From Pectinophora gossypiella (lineage: Eukaryota; Arthropoda; Insecta; Lepidoptera; Gelechiidae), in contig NC_065407.1 in the NCBI RefSeq assembly GCF_024362695.1, forward strand, positions 11,842,001 to 11,906,000: DNA of 64,000 nucleotides, written 5' to 3'. A program made the position numbers and the translations under genes. The notes under the pieces were generated by a model that worked only from the letters and a program-made list of their open reading frames with translations, was not told the DNA's origin and searched no databases. Shown piece by piece: positions 23,601-35,202 of this stretch (its first letter is position 1; the number at the start of each line of letters is the position of its first letter).

Positions 23601-26600
23601 CCCTGTGAAAAACGGGTATATGCTAGGGAGATGATGAGTTCATTTCATAAGACCGGGAATTTCAGACGCGAAAAATAGACCACCTATGTGTCTTAATACG
23701 GAAAATAGACCCCACTACCCAGGTACAACGTATTGTTGAATGTTATATATTAACAACACTACTTTTTTTTAAAATCGAACTATTTAATTAACTAGCATAA
23801 CATTCTCTGTAAATTGGTCATAGTATAATTATCAATTGATAGTATAATCGTGTGTATCAATTGTAAACCATTTTGCTCTCGCTGCTCGTAACTACTTGCA
23901 GGACCAACTTACCGACTCTTAGCATACATGAGGAAAGATTTGAGGTCAGTCTTGGATATGCCCCCGATAGGGTTGACGTCTGCGCTGGAGCAGTCATACT
24001 TGGTCATGTAGCCTCTAAGGGCTTCGTCTACGTTAGAAGACCCCAGAACTAGCAGCCCGCCCGGCCTGCCTCGCACCCATAGCATCAGCTGAGCGAATAG
24101 GTATGATAGCACCATTCGTAGACGCGCCTGGCGGACAAGAGAAAGCGTTTAATCAATGCGCTGGCAAAGAAAACAACTGGGTACTTTCCTAGGTCAAAGA
24201 CAAATTCTGATTACTAAATAAACGCATATCTAAAGGTGACAAAAAAGTTTGTTTGTTGTTTTGTTAACAAGTTTGTTTGAAGTTTGTTTGTTTTGAAGTT
24301 TTTTGTTTGTTTATTTAGTTTTTGTTTTTTTAATAATGAGGTTGTTTTTTCATACAAATTCCATAAGTAGTAATTTCTTGTTTTGACGTTTAGTAAAAAG
24401 TAACTGATTTGACTAGTTGGAAACTACGCTATTACTTTCGTTTTTATATAATAAAAACGTTTTTATAAGAGGAAGTCTGAAGTCCGGTTAGTGAGATATT
24501 GAGGAGCAACAGGTTAGAATAGTATGGGCACGTAATGAGGGATGAAAGGCATATAACGAGGAAAGTTATGAGTATGAATGTGGATGGGGCTGTATAGGAG
24601 TAGGGGACCACCCAAGAAGTGGAAGGTGTGAGTACTGAGGTGACGACTGACAGAAATGAATGGAAGAGGAATAAATGTTGTACGGCACAACATTTCCTAG
24701 AGTGCTATAAGGGCAGGATGATGATGAGAATAAGATATTATTGGAGAGGGATTGAAGAGGCTACTCTTTCATTTGACCCACCTGTATATTTTGCAAGGCT
24801 AGATTTTGCCGTGGACAGCCGCCCTTACTCCTAAACTTTGGTACGAGGCCCGTAGCAGTGGTGAATATACCGATAACGGCGCTCACTGCCGCGTCTATCA
24901 CGATCGGGAAGTGATAGCTTCCTATCTCACTGGCTAGCTGGAAACAAAAGATAATTTAGTTAACAGATCATTTCATAAGGCCGAAGCTGAAGTTAAGCGT
25001 ACATTGAAGCCCAGTTGGTAGAACGCTTGCCTCTCACTGAGGTCGCAGGTTTGAAACCAGCACAGGCCTAAACCAATGATTGTCGAATTTGTTTTCGAAT
25101 TCATGTTTGGATTATAAATGATTATCACGTGCTCTGCGGTGAAGGAAACGTGAGGAAACCCACATTCCCGAGAAATGCATTTTCGGAGGTATGTGACCTA
25201 ACCTGTATTGGGCTGGTTTTACCTTCGCGGGTTGGAAAGTCAGAGAGGTAGTCGCTTCTGTAAAAAACTGGACCTGTCAAATCAAGTTAGAGTAGGTAAA
25301 CGGAACCTGTGAAAAACGGGATAATGCTAGGGAGATGATGAGTTCATTTTATAAGGCCGGGAATTTCAGACGCAAAATGGGCCACCCATTGTCTAAATAC
25401 GGAAAACAGGGGTCTATTTTTTTACTACCCGAGTACAACGTATTGTTCAATGTTAAATATTAACAACACTACTTTTTTTTGTAAATCGAACTATAAGTAC
25501 TAGCATAACATTCTCTGTAAATTGGTCATAGTATAATTGAAAATGAATACAAGATATTTGGCAGTAAAAAGATAGGTAAAGTGGTTATAAATCCCTAAAG
25601 GTCCAATACCAGTGTTGGTGAGGTCAGTCAATGGCTTTATAACCCATGTGGGTTGAAGAGCCTACCTGTGAAGCCCTCTGTTTAGTTTCCTGGCTTGAGT
25701 TTTCGGAAGCCATGTAGCAGGTGACAAGCAGTCGATTGCAGAGTTCCATTGGATCTGACGGCGTGTAGTCGGACTGGCAGAGGATCTTGCGTACGTCGTA
25801 CAACACTTGGCTTTCTGGAAACATAATATAGCATCATGTTTCTATCCCCGACAGGCAGAAGAAAGAGAGACGAAAAGAGTACCGAGGAGAATGCGAGAGA
25901 GGTGTATCTCTGTCTGCCACTAACCAGTCCCAAATCCTGTAAACCACGTGACATCAATTATCTGAAATCTTTTCAAACTGTGTTCGAAACTGTGATTCAA
26001 ATCCGTCATACTACAATGTAAGTACGCAGTGAGCGTATTCTCCATACCCCCTCCGGACTGAGGAGATGCCTGTGCTCAGCAGTGGGACGTACATAAGCTG
26101 TATATGATATGTTAAGAGAATATATATTATTCGATAAATGGAAAATGCTATAGCGAAATCAACATGATTCTGAAGGTAAGGAAGAAGAGAATAACAAAAA
26201 AGAAAACACTTCTAATAGGTACTGAGGGGCTAAAGGGCCACATCGAAGCAATTAATCTAAAAAGCACTATCGCAATTTGACATTTGCGCATCTAAAATTA
26301 AGTGCGCAATGCCAACAAATGTGACAAAGCAATATTGTATTTTTTAGATGAATTGCTTCTATGAGGCCTTTGTATCCCTCCTGAACTGACCTCCCTTCTG
26401 TATAGCATCACAAATCTGCGTACACATAGAGAACACGATACACGCAGTACTTGTCGAGTCCACGCCACCGCTTAGAGGAAGAAAGAAACCCCCTTGCCCT
26501 GACCTCCGCAAGTAGTCCCATAACCAACACGCTGGACCTGTAATAATAATACGACAAAGGATGACAATATATGTTGGGCACATTTTGAAGTCCTCATACT

Positions 26601-29600
26601 GTGTAGTGTCATACTTGTACTGAATTATAAAAATATCGGAGATCCTTTTCTGTCCTAAGACCTTTATAATAAAACTGACTTTTAGCGAAAAGGGCACCTT
26701 GCGAAAGGGGCACTTTCCGAAAGGGGCACTTTGCGAAAGGGGCACTTTACGAAAGGGGCACTTTGCGAAAGGGGCACTTTGCGAAAGGGGCACTTTTCGA
26801 AAGGAGCACTTTGCGAAAGGCGCACTCAGAAGCAGTCGTATTGCGGCAATACGTAGTGTCATTATATTATGTAGTAATAATTCAATGGTAAAAAACAATA
26901 TAGGTATAATAAAGTAACATAGTTAATAGCCGCGGTAGTTCCAAAAAACACATTATCTATTGTAAATTGTAAGATGCTTATCTGTGTCCCACGCCTTATA
27001 ATTAAATCCTCGCCTTCAAATAATATTTCAACAATAAGGACATAATTATTATTACTATCTAAAATATGTTTTCCTTAATGTTTCCGTTTCGGTAAATGTT
27101 AGGGACAACGCATATCTTGAATAGGTATTTGTAGACCATTAGTGAATAAGAATAAGTGATACAACATATGGTTGGTAGGCCAACAAATATAAGAACACAG
27201 ATTGAAATAGGTTTGCGTGAATGAGCATATACATACATGTTGAAAACGGTTTGTTTGGTCAACGTTCGTTCTTCGTGCGTTGATTTACATTAGTTACATG
27301 AGCCATTTCAAGAGCTTTTGGCGACTCAATAATAACCCGGACACCAAGTTTAATGAGGTTAGAAATCCACCTCACAACAGACATGATAGAAAAAGGCTAA
27401 TCCGACACGATTTCTATCCGCTATCAAAACGAAACAAGGTAACTTCGACATACCTAGTTCAATCTCCTCTTCGGGCGTCAAGTATTTCCAGTCGATAGGC
27501 GGGCTGGTGGTCAGATGCACATCATCATCATCAGACAACGCGAAGTCTACTGTGATCCTCGGGAACGGAGGGTTGGACGCGGCCAAATGTGACCTAGATC
27601 GAATCTGCGTCCTGTAGGACCGAATATCTTCCAAATCTATCGTGGCTGTTATCACTTCCTGGAAATGAATTCTATATTTTGTTACTTCATTACCTAATCC
27701 AGCGGTTCCCAAATTGGGTTCCACGGAACCTGGGGATTCCGTAAAAAAGTCACCAGGGTAAAAGTTTAAGTGTTTTCTCTTTTGATGGGTTTGCTCTTGA
27801 CCCCAGACTTGCCCGAAGGCATTGCCGAGGCCTAAGATGGAGCGAGCTTCTCGCTTCTCGTATTTTTCGTTTCTTAATGTTTTTATTTTTATTTAAGTTT
27901 TCTTTGATGTGTAATCATTTGATATGGAGTTCAGTTTAAACGCCGTACAGCTATTGTCGAATGCCGCTATATTAGTAGCGCCGCGCGTGATATCGCAACC
28001 AGGCAGTCCACAAAGTTGAATTTAAAATTAGTTTAAGACTCGAAAGTTCATGAACAGCATTTAATGGTGGAAAATCATAATATGCAAATATGTTTATCAT
28101 GCTCCACAGCTATAAGGAAATATGAACCGTCTCGTAACATTTAAGGCCAATTCTCATTTTATGATTCACTCCTTCCGTTTAGCGCATTACGCCATACACA
28201 TTTTACCACTGTTCATCCATAAAACGCGTCAATAACCATTATACTACAGCCCATAGGCGGTACCGTGACGTTTGCGGGCCGTGGAACAGGAGTTTTTAGG
28301 AAACCGTTTCTGTGTGGACATATGTCCACACATGCATATGTATTATACGTATCGAGATACATAGTATCCATTTGTATGCATCTATGGGCATCGATTCTCG
28401 TGAATCTAGAATCAATATCACATAGCTTACCCGAAATTCGAAATTAAGGCTTTCGGAGTGCAAGGTTTCACTACTTGGCTTTCAACCCTATTATGCCATG
28501 ACAATGTGGTTCTGCCCACCCCTTTAAATATTACGGGCTTGAGTTTATGTAGGTATGTACTATGTACCATATTACGATGAAGTGACAATTTAAAAGGTAT
28601 AATAATAAACTACACAGCCTAATAATAACAAGAGGGTTTTGACCCAAAAGACTAGTTTTGTGAATATTTCTTTCTTTTTTGTAGACACAATACTAGCTAT
28701 TTACCTAAATATACATCGTACGGCTATTGTTCGAACTCCTCGAAATAATTGGTGCTATTGTCTACAATATACCGATGTATACCGACTTATGCCAATCTGG
28801 CATTTCGCGACCTCGAGGTCAAAAAACACCCTGAAACAATACATCTAAAAAGCAATATTGCTATTTGACGTTTGTTGATTTTGAGCACTTACTTATATAC
28901 TCACAAATGTCAAATTGCATTATTGCTTTTTAAATCCCCCGTACTTCTACTTACCACGTCATGCAATGCAAACTGGAGCCCCCTACTAACTATGTCACCA
29001 TTCACAGAGACACACGAACAGCCATTGAAGTAGATCCTCTGTCCATCGCAACCTCTAAGGTTACTGAATAAATACGCCCCGCCACTCTTGAAAGTGGCAC
29101 TCTTAACGAGATCCACAGTTACATAGGCCTTTCTCAGTTCCATGTAGCTACCAGATCCATTGGATATTATCTCCACTCCGTCCAGACCGAGAGGGATGTG
29201 GCGGCTGAAAGAATAAAACATACATTTATCTTAATGTCCCTCAGAAATAACCAGTATACCACCAATCCTTTTTAATGCGAACAGCGAAGGATTGGAACTG
29301 TCTGCCGTCGCCTGTTTTTCCAACTCGTTATAATCTGGGAGTCTTCAAGGCTAGATTGAATAGGCATTTCCTAGGTAAGAGTGATCCTCCCTAGAACACA
29401 CTTGTGTCACTTGTGAGATGAGATTGTGGGCAACCGCGAGCGTATATTATTTAAAAAAAAAATCTTCGTATTTCCAAAACACAAACGAATGCTATTTTAT
29501 AATATGTTCGTCAATTACTAAGTAGGTATAAGTTTAACGTGTATCAGAATTTGAATTTACTTTGTTTTGGTGAACAAAACAATAATAAAAAACTCCGTTC

Positions 29601-31794
29601 TGAATTCAAATTATGATACACGATAAATCTAATAATTAATCAACATGGACATTCACATTCGTTTTTATTCGGAAATACGATAGTTGCTGAGGGGCATAAA
29701 AACCACGGGCACGAGCATAAACAAAGCAAGACAACTCGCAGTCACTCAGGTCACTCATTTTTGTTTTTGACGTTCTTAGGACAAATCCTAAGATGATTAT
29801 AACAAACTAAATCTTGGGAGATGCATCAGCCTATCGCCCGAAAAGGTAGTCCATCATTTTGGAAAGGACAAAAAATAATCAAAAATAGACAACCAAATTC
29901 AATCATGACTCACATTCATGCAATGTCAAGCAAAATACTGAGAATAGCGATTATTTCTTGGAAGTTTATTTTCATTCGAGTCAATTTTATCGTCACATTG
30001 AAGCACTACATTGGGCAATCACGACATGCAAAGAAAAAATACTAAAAGCGATTTCTAGACAGTTATATACAACATAAACAGCAATATACGTCCTAGGCAC
30101 AGGCCTTCCCTTAATCAACTGGAGGGGGTATAGAGCATACTCCACCACGCTGCTCCTCTGAAAGTTGGCGGATGTGTTTTACGACAGACATATACATTAG
30201 ACAGTTATATTTACAAAAAACATATCAGACATACGAAAGCAACAGGGTTTTAAAGTATTGAATACAAACCTCATAGGATTCCACAGCTCTTCGCAAATTT
30301 CAAATCCTATGCACGTATCCTTAGTTGCAATAACTGCATCACCAAAAGGCACTGTGGTCTGGTTTGTTATAGTAGATATCATCCTTGGTAAATAATAGTC
30401 TTCAACTTGACGTTCCTTGAATAGAATATAAATAAAACCATATATGCGTCTTATTGGGGCTTCGGGAGATGCTAGGGCTGGTAGTTATTTCTGTCAGAGA
30501 ATTAGCCTGGCGATTCAGAGGGGTAATGCTGCCAGCCTGTTGGGCACCTTGCCTCGATGTGACGCATTGGAGGAGGTGTTTTATTTATAAGATGTGTTTG
30601 TTTTGTTTTTAATTGTTTGAATAAATAAATTTGGTTCAAACCATATTATGTTACCTGATAGAAAAAAATCTGCTTAAATAAAACGCTTTAACCTTCTAAG
30701 GTGCGGATTTTCAGGCATAAAGGCTCTTTATTTTTTAGTAGCACTTATTTATCTGTTAAGTTATCAAATTAAGGTGAGACGCCATCACATCTGCTGTGCA
30801 CCAGGGTTGATGGGGTTGGTAATTCACCTCACAATCCACACGATAGAAAAAGAAGATCTGCTGTGCAGCTGTGATGCTCTCATACACAGTAGGAACCGGA
30901 CACTGGGAGGCTATATAATGGATCCCCAGGATGTCATAGAGCTTCCTCCCGAAGACATTAAATCTTATCAAGCGGATTAGTGTTGAGGAAGATTTTCAAA
31001 TTAGGGACTTGGTCACAATAGATCTCACAAGCTGGCAGTGGCTATTTGTGCTGCATCAGCTCAAGATCTTTCTAATTCATATAATAATAACTTGTCAAAT
31101 GAATACAATTACTCACTTTGGTCCAACCAGAAAACCATCTACTTTCCCTGTAGTTTCCATCTTCACACAAAAACATCTTTGGTCTAATCAGCAGGATCTT
31201 TTTGTTAAGGAACGCCACTCGGCAGTTATATAGAACATTCCTGTGTTGTACTGGCATACCAACGTCGATCAGCATATCTTTACACGTTGGTGACTTGAGA
31301 AGCTCAGCCAGAACTTGCCAACTGTGGAGGCATGTGTCTGGCTCGTAGAAATGGTCTTCGCAGCTGTAGCCACTATGAAACAAATCTTATAAAAACACAC
31401 GTACACAATAATGTTAATGGAAACACAAATTAACAAGGTAAAAAGTACGATAAACCAGTTTTCATTTTCGGAAAAGAAAATCTTCTGTCTTGAGATTCGA
31501 ACCCACAGCCATTGTCATGCCGGCGCACAGTGTTATAAAAATAAATGATCGCTATCACGTATCCACAGAGGAATATTTAGAGCTTAGAAATGAAAGAAAG
31601 TGATCATAATCTACATCAGCGTAGAAATTTAAAAATCGTTTTCCTTACCATATCTCAAGTTCGGGTCCTGTTCGGTACAAAGCACCCATCTCTTTAGCCT
31701 CTTGTATGGACTGTAGGATCCTGTTCAAATTCCCTTCGAAATCTAGCGCCCATTGATTGAGCGTGCATACCGCTACTGTCACCTTCCGTCCCAT
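20652..31794 (-). CDS. Nadsyn: Glutamine-dependent NAD+ synthetase, 12 exons
   Basis: Makes NAD+ from deamido-NAD+, ATP and glutamine in the cytosol. Exons in order of transcription: 31649-31794, 31117-31372, 30270-30415, 28955-29204, 27454-27658, 26391-26537, 25666-25814, 24782-24937, 23913-24127, 22678-22900, 21589-21765 and 20652-20807. All phases match and give 741 residues. The N-terminal nitrilase-type glutaminase has the full triad, Glu45 (GPELEI), Lys114 (LLIRPKM) and Cys175 (EICEELW). The synthetase domain has the PP-loop SGGVDS at about residue 357, SSQET, LGSSNVDEALRGY, DCSSADVNPIGG and RHKMTVLTPSYHAE. The last exon adds a polar Lys/Arg/Ser tail after FKAIDDA that is not conserved in the family. 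All junctions are GT-AG. The introns carry SINEs, MITEs, an RTE piece and a minisatellite, but no exon is broken. Confidence 0.95.
20950..21180. repeat. Dispersed repeat family B, copy 3
   Basis: Starts GTCTAAGATGATCAAA and keeps GACGTTTGACCGC, GACGTCACA, CATACAAACTCC and TTTGACTAGGTTGTC blocks. Closest to the copy at 56540-56725. Lies in the last NADSYN intron. Confidence 0.55.
22068..22568 (-). mobile_element. tRNA-derived SINE, about 500 bp
   Basis: On the minus strand the head reads GGTCCAGTGGTTGAGCG (A box) and later GGTTTGAATCCC (B box). A long body with GTGCCTTCCGAAG-like and AGGGGCCTTTGGCG segments follows, and the tail includes GGGATATAATCG. Related body or tail fragments occur near 6845-6900, 7021-7140, 10558-10600, 30790-30860, 35500-35660 and 43315-43390. 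Lies in the NADSYN intron between exons 10 and 11. Confidence 0.7.
23533..23845 (+). repeat. Composite repeat, copy 1 (SINE tail plus flank)
   Basis: Matches 25240-25545 in the same orientation: GTCGCTTCTGTAAAAAAC ... GGGAGATGATGAGTTCATTT ... TACAACGTATTGTT ... AACATTCTCTGTAAATTGG. The copy here lacks the tRNA-like head seen at 25008. In the NADSYN intron between exons 9 and 10. Confidence 0.65.
24183..24440. repeat. Dispersed repeat family B, copy 4
   Basis: Keeps the left (CTGATTACTAAATAAACGCA) and right (GACGTTTAGTAAAAAGTAAC, GACTAGTTGGAAACTA) blocks around a low-complexity GTTTGTTT tract. In the NADSYN intron between exons 8 and 9. Confidence 0.55.
24482..24700 (+). pseudogene. RTE-like reverse transcriptase C-terminal fragment
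   Basis: Across frame breaks this reads RWYGHVMRD-like and ERHITRKVMSMNVDGA, then VEGVSTEVTTDRNEWKRN, the standard end of RTE-type polyproteins in Lepidoptera. Antisense to NADSYN, in the intron between exons 8 and 9. Confidence 0.6.
25008..25545 (+). mobile_element. tRNA-derived SINE with composite flank
   Basis: Head CCCAGTTGGTAGAACGC (A box) and GGTTTGAAACC (B box), then TGATTGTCGAATTTGTTTTC, GATTATCACGTGCTC and CCCACATTCCCGAGAAATGC. The body from 25240 onward repeats 23533-23845. A third, headless copy is at 39586-39880. In the NADSYN intron between exons 7 and 8. Confidence 0.65.
26222..26382. mobile_element. Foldback MITE, family A, beside the exon 6 donor
   Basis: Left end GAGGGGCTAAAGGGCCACATC, then AAGCAATTAATC; the right arm mirrors it (GATGAATTGCTTC ... 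GAGGGATAC when reversed). The right end stops about 8 bp inside the intron from NADSYN exon 6 (26391). Confidence 0.7.
26684..26826. repeat. 16-bp minisatellite, about nine copies
   Basis: The unit GCGAAAGGGGCACTTT repeats about nine times with few changes, the first and last copies being degenerate. It sits in the NADSYN intron between exons 5 and 6. It makes long artificial reading frames on both strands because three 16-bp units equal 16 codons. Confidence 0.92.
28842..28940. mobile_element. Foldback MITE, family A, reduced copy beside the exon 4 donor
   Basis: Inner arms AAAAAGCAATATTGC / GCATTATTGCTTTTT with ATTTGACGTTTG and CAAATGTCAAAT. The outer terminus is kept only on the right (TCCCCC). 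The right end is about 14 bp from the last base of NADSYN exon 4 (28955). Confidence 0.6.
29262..29400 (+). pseudogene. Non-LTR retrotransposon ORF2 C-terminal fragment
   Basis: Reads WNCLPSPVFPTRYN and LGVFKARLNRHFLGK with little damage, a common C-terminal end of insect non-LTR ORF2 proteins. Antisense in the NADSYN intron between exons 3 and 4. Confidence 0.6.
30475..30650 (+). pseudogene. Non-LTR retrotransposon 3' fragment
   Basis: Reads AIQRGNAASLLGTLPRCD then EEVFYL and a stop, followed by an AATAAATAAA tail. Same kind of protein end as at 55275-55500. In the NADSYN intron between exons 2 and 3. Confidence 0.55.
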
Positions 31795-32613
31795 TGTGAT
31801 TAGATCACCTTAAACACCAGAAAAAAATGGATTTCAGAGGACCCGAAGCCAATATGTATTCTGTAAATAGTGTCACCGCGAAATATCCGAGTCTTTTTGC
31901 AAATATCCAATTATAACTTACGTAAGTTGGTAACATAATAAAAAAACTCGATACCGCGTTTCTTTTTTAGAAATATTCCCATAATTTTGAATTGCAATTT
32001 TACGACTAAGAACCTGGTTTTCAGATGACAACCCATTCTAAATTTACAGGCAGAAACGTTCCGTTTGTTTTCGTTAATGATTTCAGCTATAAATCATTTC
32101 ATTTGTTTGTAAAGAAATTAGAAGCAAAAACCGCTTAGCAAACAAGTGAATGAACTTTGCTCCAACTTGCAAAGTTTACTATTCAGGTGAACTATTCCTT
32201 CGCAGTAAAATAGTACAGTTGGAAGTGAGGTCCTCTACCTCGTGCGTGAGTAAATATTGGAACATGAAACGCAAAATAGGAATAAAGCAAACCATAAAGG
32301 CGGGCTTTTAAACGTTTTAATAAAATTTCGACCTTTTTACACAAAGTTATTGATTTCCTAACACACGTGCTTCTGATAAGCTCTAAAAATATAGTAGGTA
32401 GGTATACCAAGAGTTTCCCTATAGATTCTAAATAAACAGGTTATCATTTTCAGATTTGCTGATATATCTGCGATGCATTTGATAAATATGGGATTTAGCT
32501 AAAGGTCATGTGTTGAATGCTGTAAATAGAAAAGTGTTAAAGTAGAATGGGTGTCGAGACAAACCTCTGTGGTTTAACAGCATCATTCAAACCAACTTTT
32601 AAGGATTTAATGA

Positions 32614-32972
32614 GGGACTTTCCAGGCTACGTTTCCGAAAAAAATAAAGATGGAGTTGTACAAATTTGCCTTTGTTTAACCTTCTAATTTCATGGATAAC
32701 AGACATACTATAAATTTTTGTTCTTGCGTATAAATTGACCCTTGTTATTACACCCAGGCTCAACACATCTTCCACGCATTATTATTCTGATTAAAATAAA
32801 GAGAAGCAATATAGGTAGCAACATAATTCTTTACATATCTGATCAAAATATCAAGCAACAATTATTTTTATATATGCCTCTGCCATTATATTATATTTTA
32901 GAATAACTATGTACCCGAGCAATAACAAAATAGGTATCTCTATTTTTCTGGGGAACATAGCCTGGAAAGTCA
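32614..32972. mobile_element. TIR element family D (THAP-bearing remnant)
   Basis: Left terminus GACTTTCCAGGCTACGTTTC and right terminus (reversed) GACTTTCCAGGCTATGTTCC frame about 359 bp. On the minus strand a short frame gives RCVEPGCNNKGQFIRK, THAP-finger-like. Relatives at 14025-14133 and 19364-19600. Confidence 0.6.
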
Positions 32973-33160
32973 ATGAGATTGAAAAAAAGTACAAAAGAAG
33001 AGTTTTCAAAAATCCAAAAGTCATTAACCAACTAATAACAGCAAACAAAACGTTACAAGACGATAGAAAGGAAACGTTCAACTTCAATAAAGCTGACACA
33101 ATTAGAAAGGAATTGAAAATACAGTCAAGTTCGCATCTGGAGGCATCCAGTGAAGAGTGA
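32909..33160 (+). other. Orphan 83-residue ORF, partly in TIR element
   Basis: The first 20 codons lie inside the family D terminus. The rest encodes a charged, helix-prone stretch (KRRVFKNPKVINQLITAN ... KADTIRKELKIQ) ending in SSSHLEASSEE. The composition looks protein-like but no family was recognised, and there is no clear promoter or splice context. It could be a fragment captured by or left from a transposon. Confidence 0.25.
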
Positions 33161-33721
33161 CACAAGACAAAAAGACTGACAGTGTGATGGGATCGATCCG
33201 TGCCAGGCGGTGCCGAGGACCGGCCAGTCACCCCAACAACCCTTGTCAGCGTTCTTAACACCAGATAGGACAACAGCTTACGCATTACACCACCAATAAC
33301 GTTCCTGCTAACTTCTCATTATATGACTACTCTTACAGAATACAGACGATATTTTCTATCTATGCAGGTAACAAAGAATTAGCCAAGATTCAAATTAAAA
33401 TTCGAATATTTCGATGCAAAAAGGTGCAATATTTTGCTTTCGTGTAATCTTTACAATTTTAAACGTAATATTCAGAAAAATATTAAAATGGATATCTAGT
33501 TAAGCAAACATCAAAAGTATGATAGTATTGTGCTAGATAATTGCCTCAGATTAAGCGGTCTAGGTTCAATTAAAGTCAGTCGAAGAAAGTTGACTAGGTT
33601 ATTACCTTAGTTTAATAGGTTTACGACATAAAGTTTGACCGATTTCGGAAAAGTAAAGGAATGCAATATATTATAACACACAACATGTATATATACATAA
33701 GGATGCTTATCTAGATCTTAC

Positions 33722-33800
33722 CTTTGTATCTGGAATATGATTTTCTTACTATCGCACTGATCGATTTTACTGATTCTGTTACCTAGGCAACTGTACGTAG
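33722..33800 (-). other. Possible non-coding first exon of NADSYN
   Basis: On the minus strand a good donor (AAAG|GTAAGATC) ends at 33722, and a pyrimidine-rich acceptor (CTGGTGTTTAAG) lies about 15 bp before the NADSYN ATG. These are compatible with a 5' UTR intron of about 1.9 kb. The 5' limit is a guess. Confidence 0.3.
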
Positions 33801-35114
33801 AATTGCGTACATTCTGTAGATTCAATTAATTAAGTTTCGATTGGCAAATTCATATGTACATTTAACGCATCTCGAGGCCTTGTGATATATGTATATTGTA
33901 GCCCGAATAATTTAAGATTTTTCGTAGAATTTATGTCGTAATTTGTAATAAGTATTTCATGTTTAGCAATGATTATATTATTGTACACCTAACAGCTGTT
34001 TTCTATTTCATACCAAAACAATGTTTTTATGGACCTAATCAAAATATGAAAACTAAATGTGCATGACAAAATAGAACTTTACATCTGAACTTTCGAAGAC
34101 AAAAATAGAACGCCTATTATATTATTTAGTAAAGCTTTCACTGTTTTGGTTGATGCCAATGTGGAACACGATACATTATGACAAACTGCCAAGTCATTAC
34201 CCTGAACGGTAACAATTTAAATAATCACTTTATAGCAAACGTATAGGTGTAATTTTCATTCCCTTGATGGATGTGCGGTAGAATCAAAGCGGGATAGAAT
34301 TCCCATGTAAAATGTTTTTATAGAAAAACGAGATAAGCGTAACTGTATAAATGTAAAGTATAAGATAATTGGATAGACAGACGTAAAGTCGTAAACATTA
34401 TGATTACGCTAAAAAATTCTTTAAAGTCGCTAGAAAATCCAGGAAAGTATTTACCGATTGAGAAAATTGGCATTATTAGGGGGCAGAAACCTTGACATCA
34501 AGGTTGCACATTTTTTCGCATTACCCAATTCATGCAACCGTTTCTTTGTAAAACGTGACGAACTTTTATCGACGTGCTTATAGCGAATCTTTGTTCATAG
34601 CTCTACGAACAGATTAAAGTTTGACAGCCTATTCAGGCTAGGGAAGTTTCAGCGTTCCCACACGCTAAGGTTCGCTACGTGGAAGTGCAGTCACCTTTCA
34701 GCCTTTCTCGGAACAATGTGAAGGACTTTAAGCCTCGCAGAGTGTAGATTTTTCTGAAAAATACTTTAAATACAACTTTTTTCTCTAAGTGAGGTCTATT
34801 ACTACAAGACTACACCAACTTACTTGCATCTAGATCTTCATTGAATATATCATTTAAATTTTTTACTAAGTACATATAATTATTCTTTATTCTATGGTTC
34901 TACGCTACGTTTATAAGAAATATGTGAGACACCAAACACCTTACGAACAAAACAATCAGTCTAGTCTGGGCCCTAGACAGGACGGCGCCAGACGAACGAA
35001 AAAAATGAAACCGAAAAAGACGAGGAAAAATATTTCTTGAAAGACAGTGCCTTTACATATTCTATCGGTTTTTGCCATATATAATATACCTATATAAAGT
35101 GAAGTGTTAACAAA

Positions 35115-35202
35115 ATGAGCGACAGCAATAAAGAAACAGAATCTTCTGTTATGGAGGATGAAAAAGAACGAGTAGTGCCAGGAGATAGAGGTGAACATGA
35201 AG
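35115..35202 (+). other. Candidate first coding exon of the AGBL gene
   Basis: CAAAATG start followed by 29 acidic codons (MSDSNKETESSVMEDEKER ...) and a donor GTTAGT, phase 1. It fits the position and strand of an N-terminal exon, but no clean phase-compatible acceptor was found at the next coding exon. An intervening exon may be missed, or the exon may be unrelated. Confidence 0.4.

Larger units (their letters stand above)
31795..35114. other. Head-to-head intergenic region NADSYN / AGBL
   Basis: Contains a possible NADSYN 5' UTR exon (33722-33800), the family D element at 32614-32972 and an orphan reading frame at 32909-33160. Nothing else was recognised between 33300 and 35100 except AT-rich DNA. 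Promoters of both genes should lie here. Confidence 0.45.

Noticed and set aside
26699..26917. Long frames on both strands across the minisatellite
   Set aside because: They are by-products of the 16-bp repeat, not genes.
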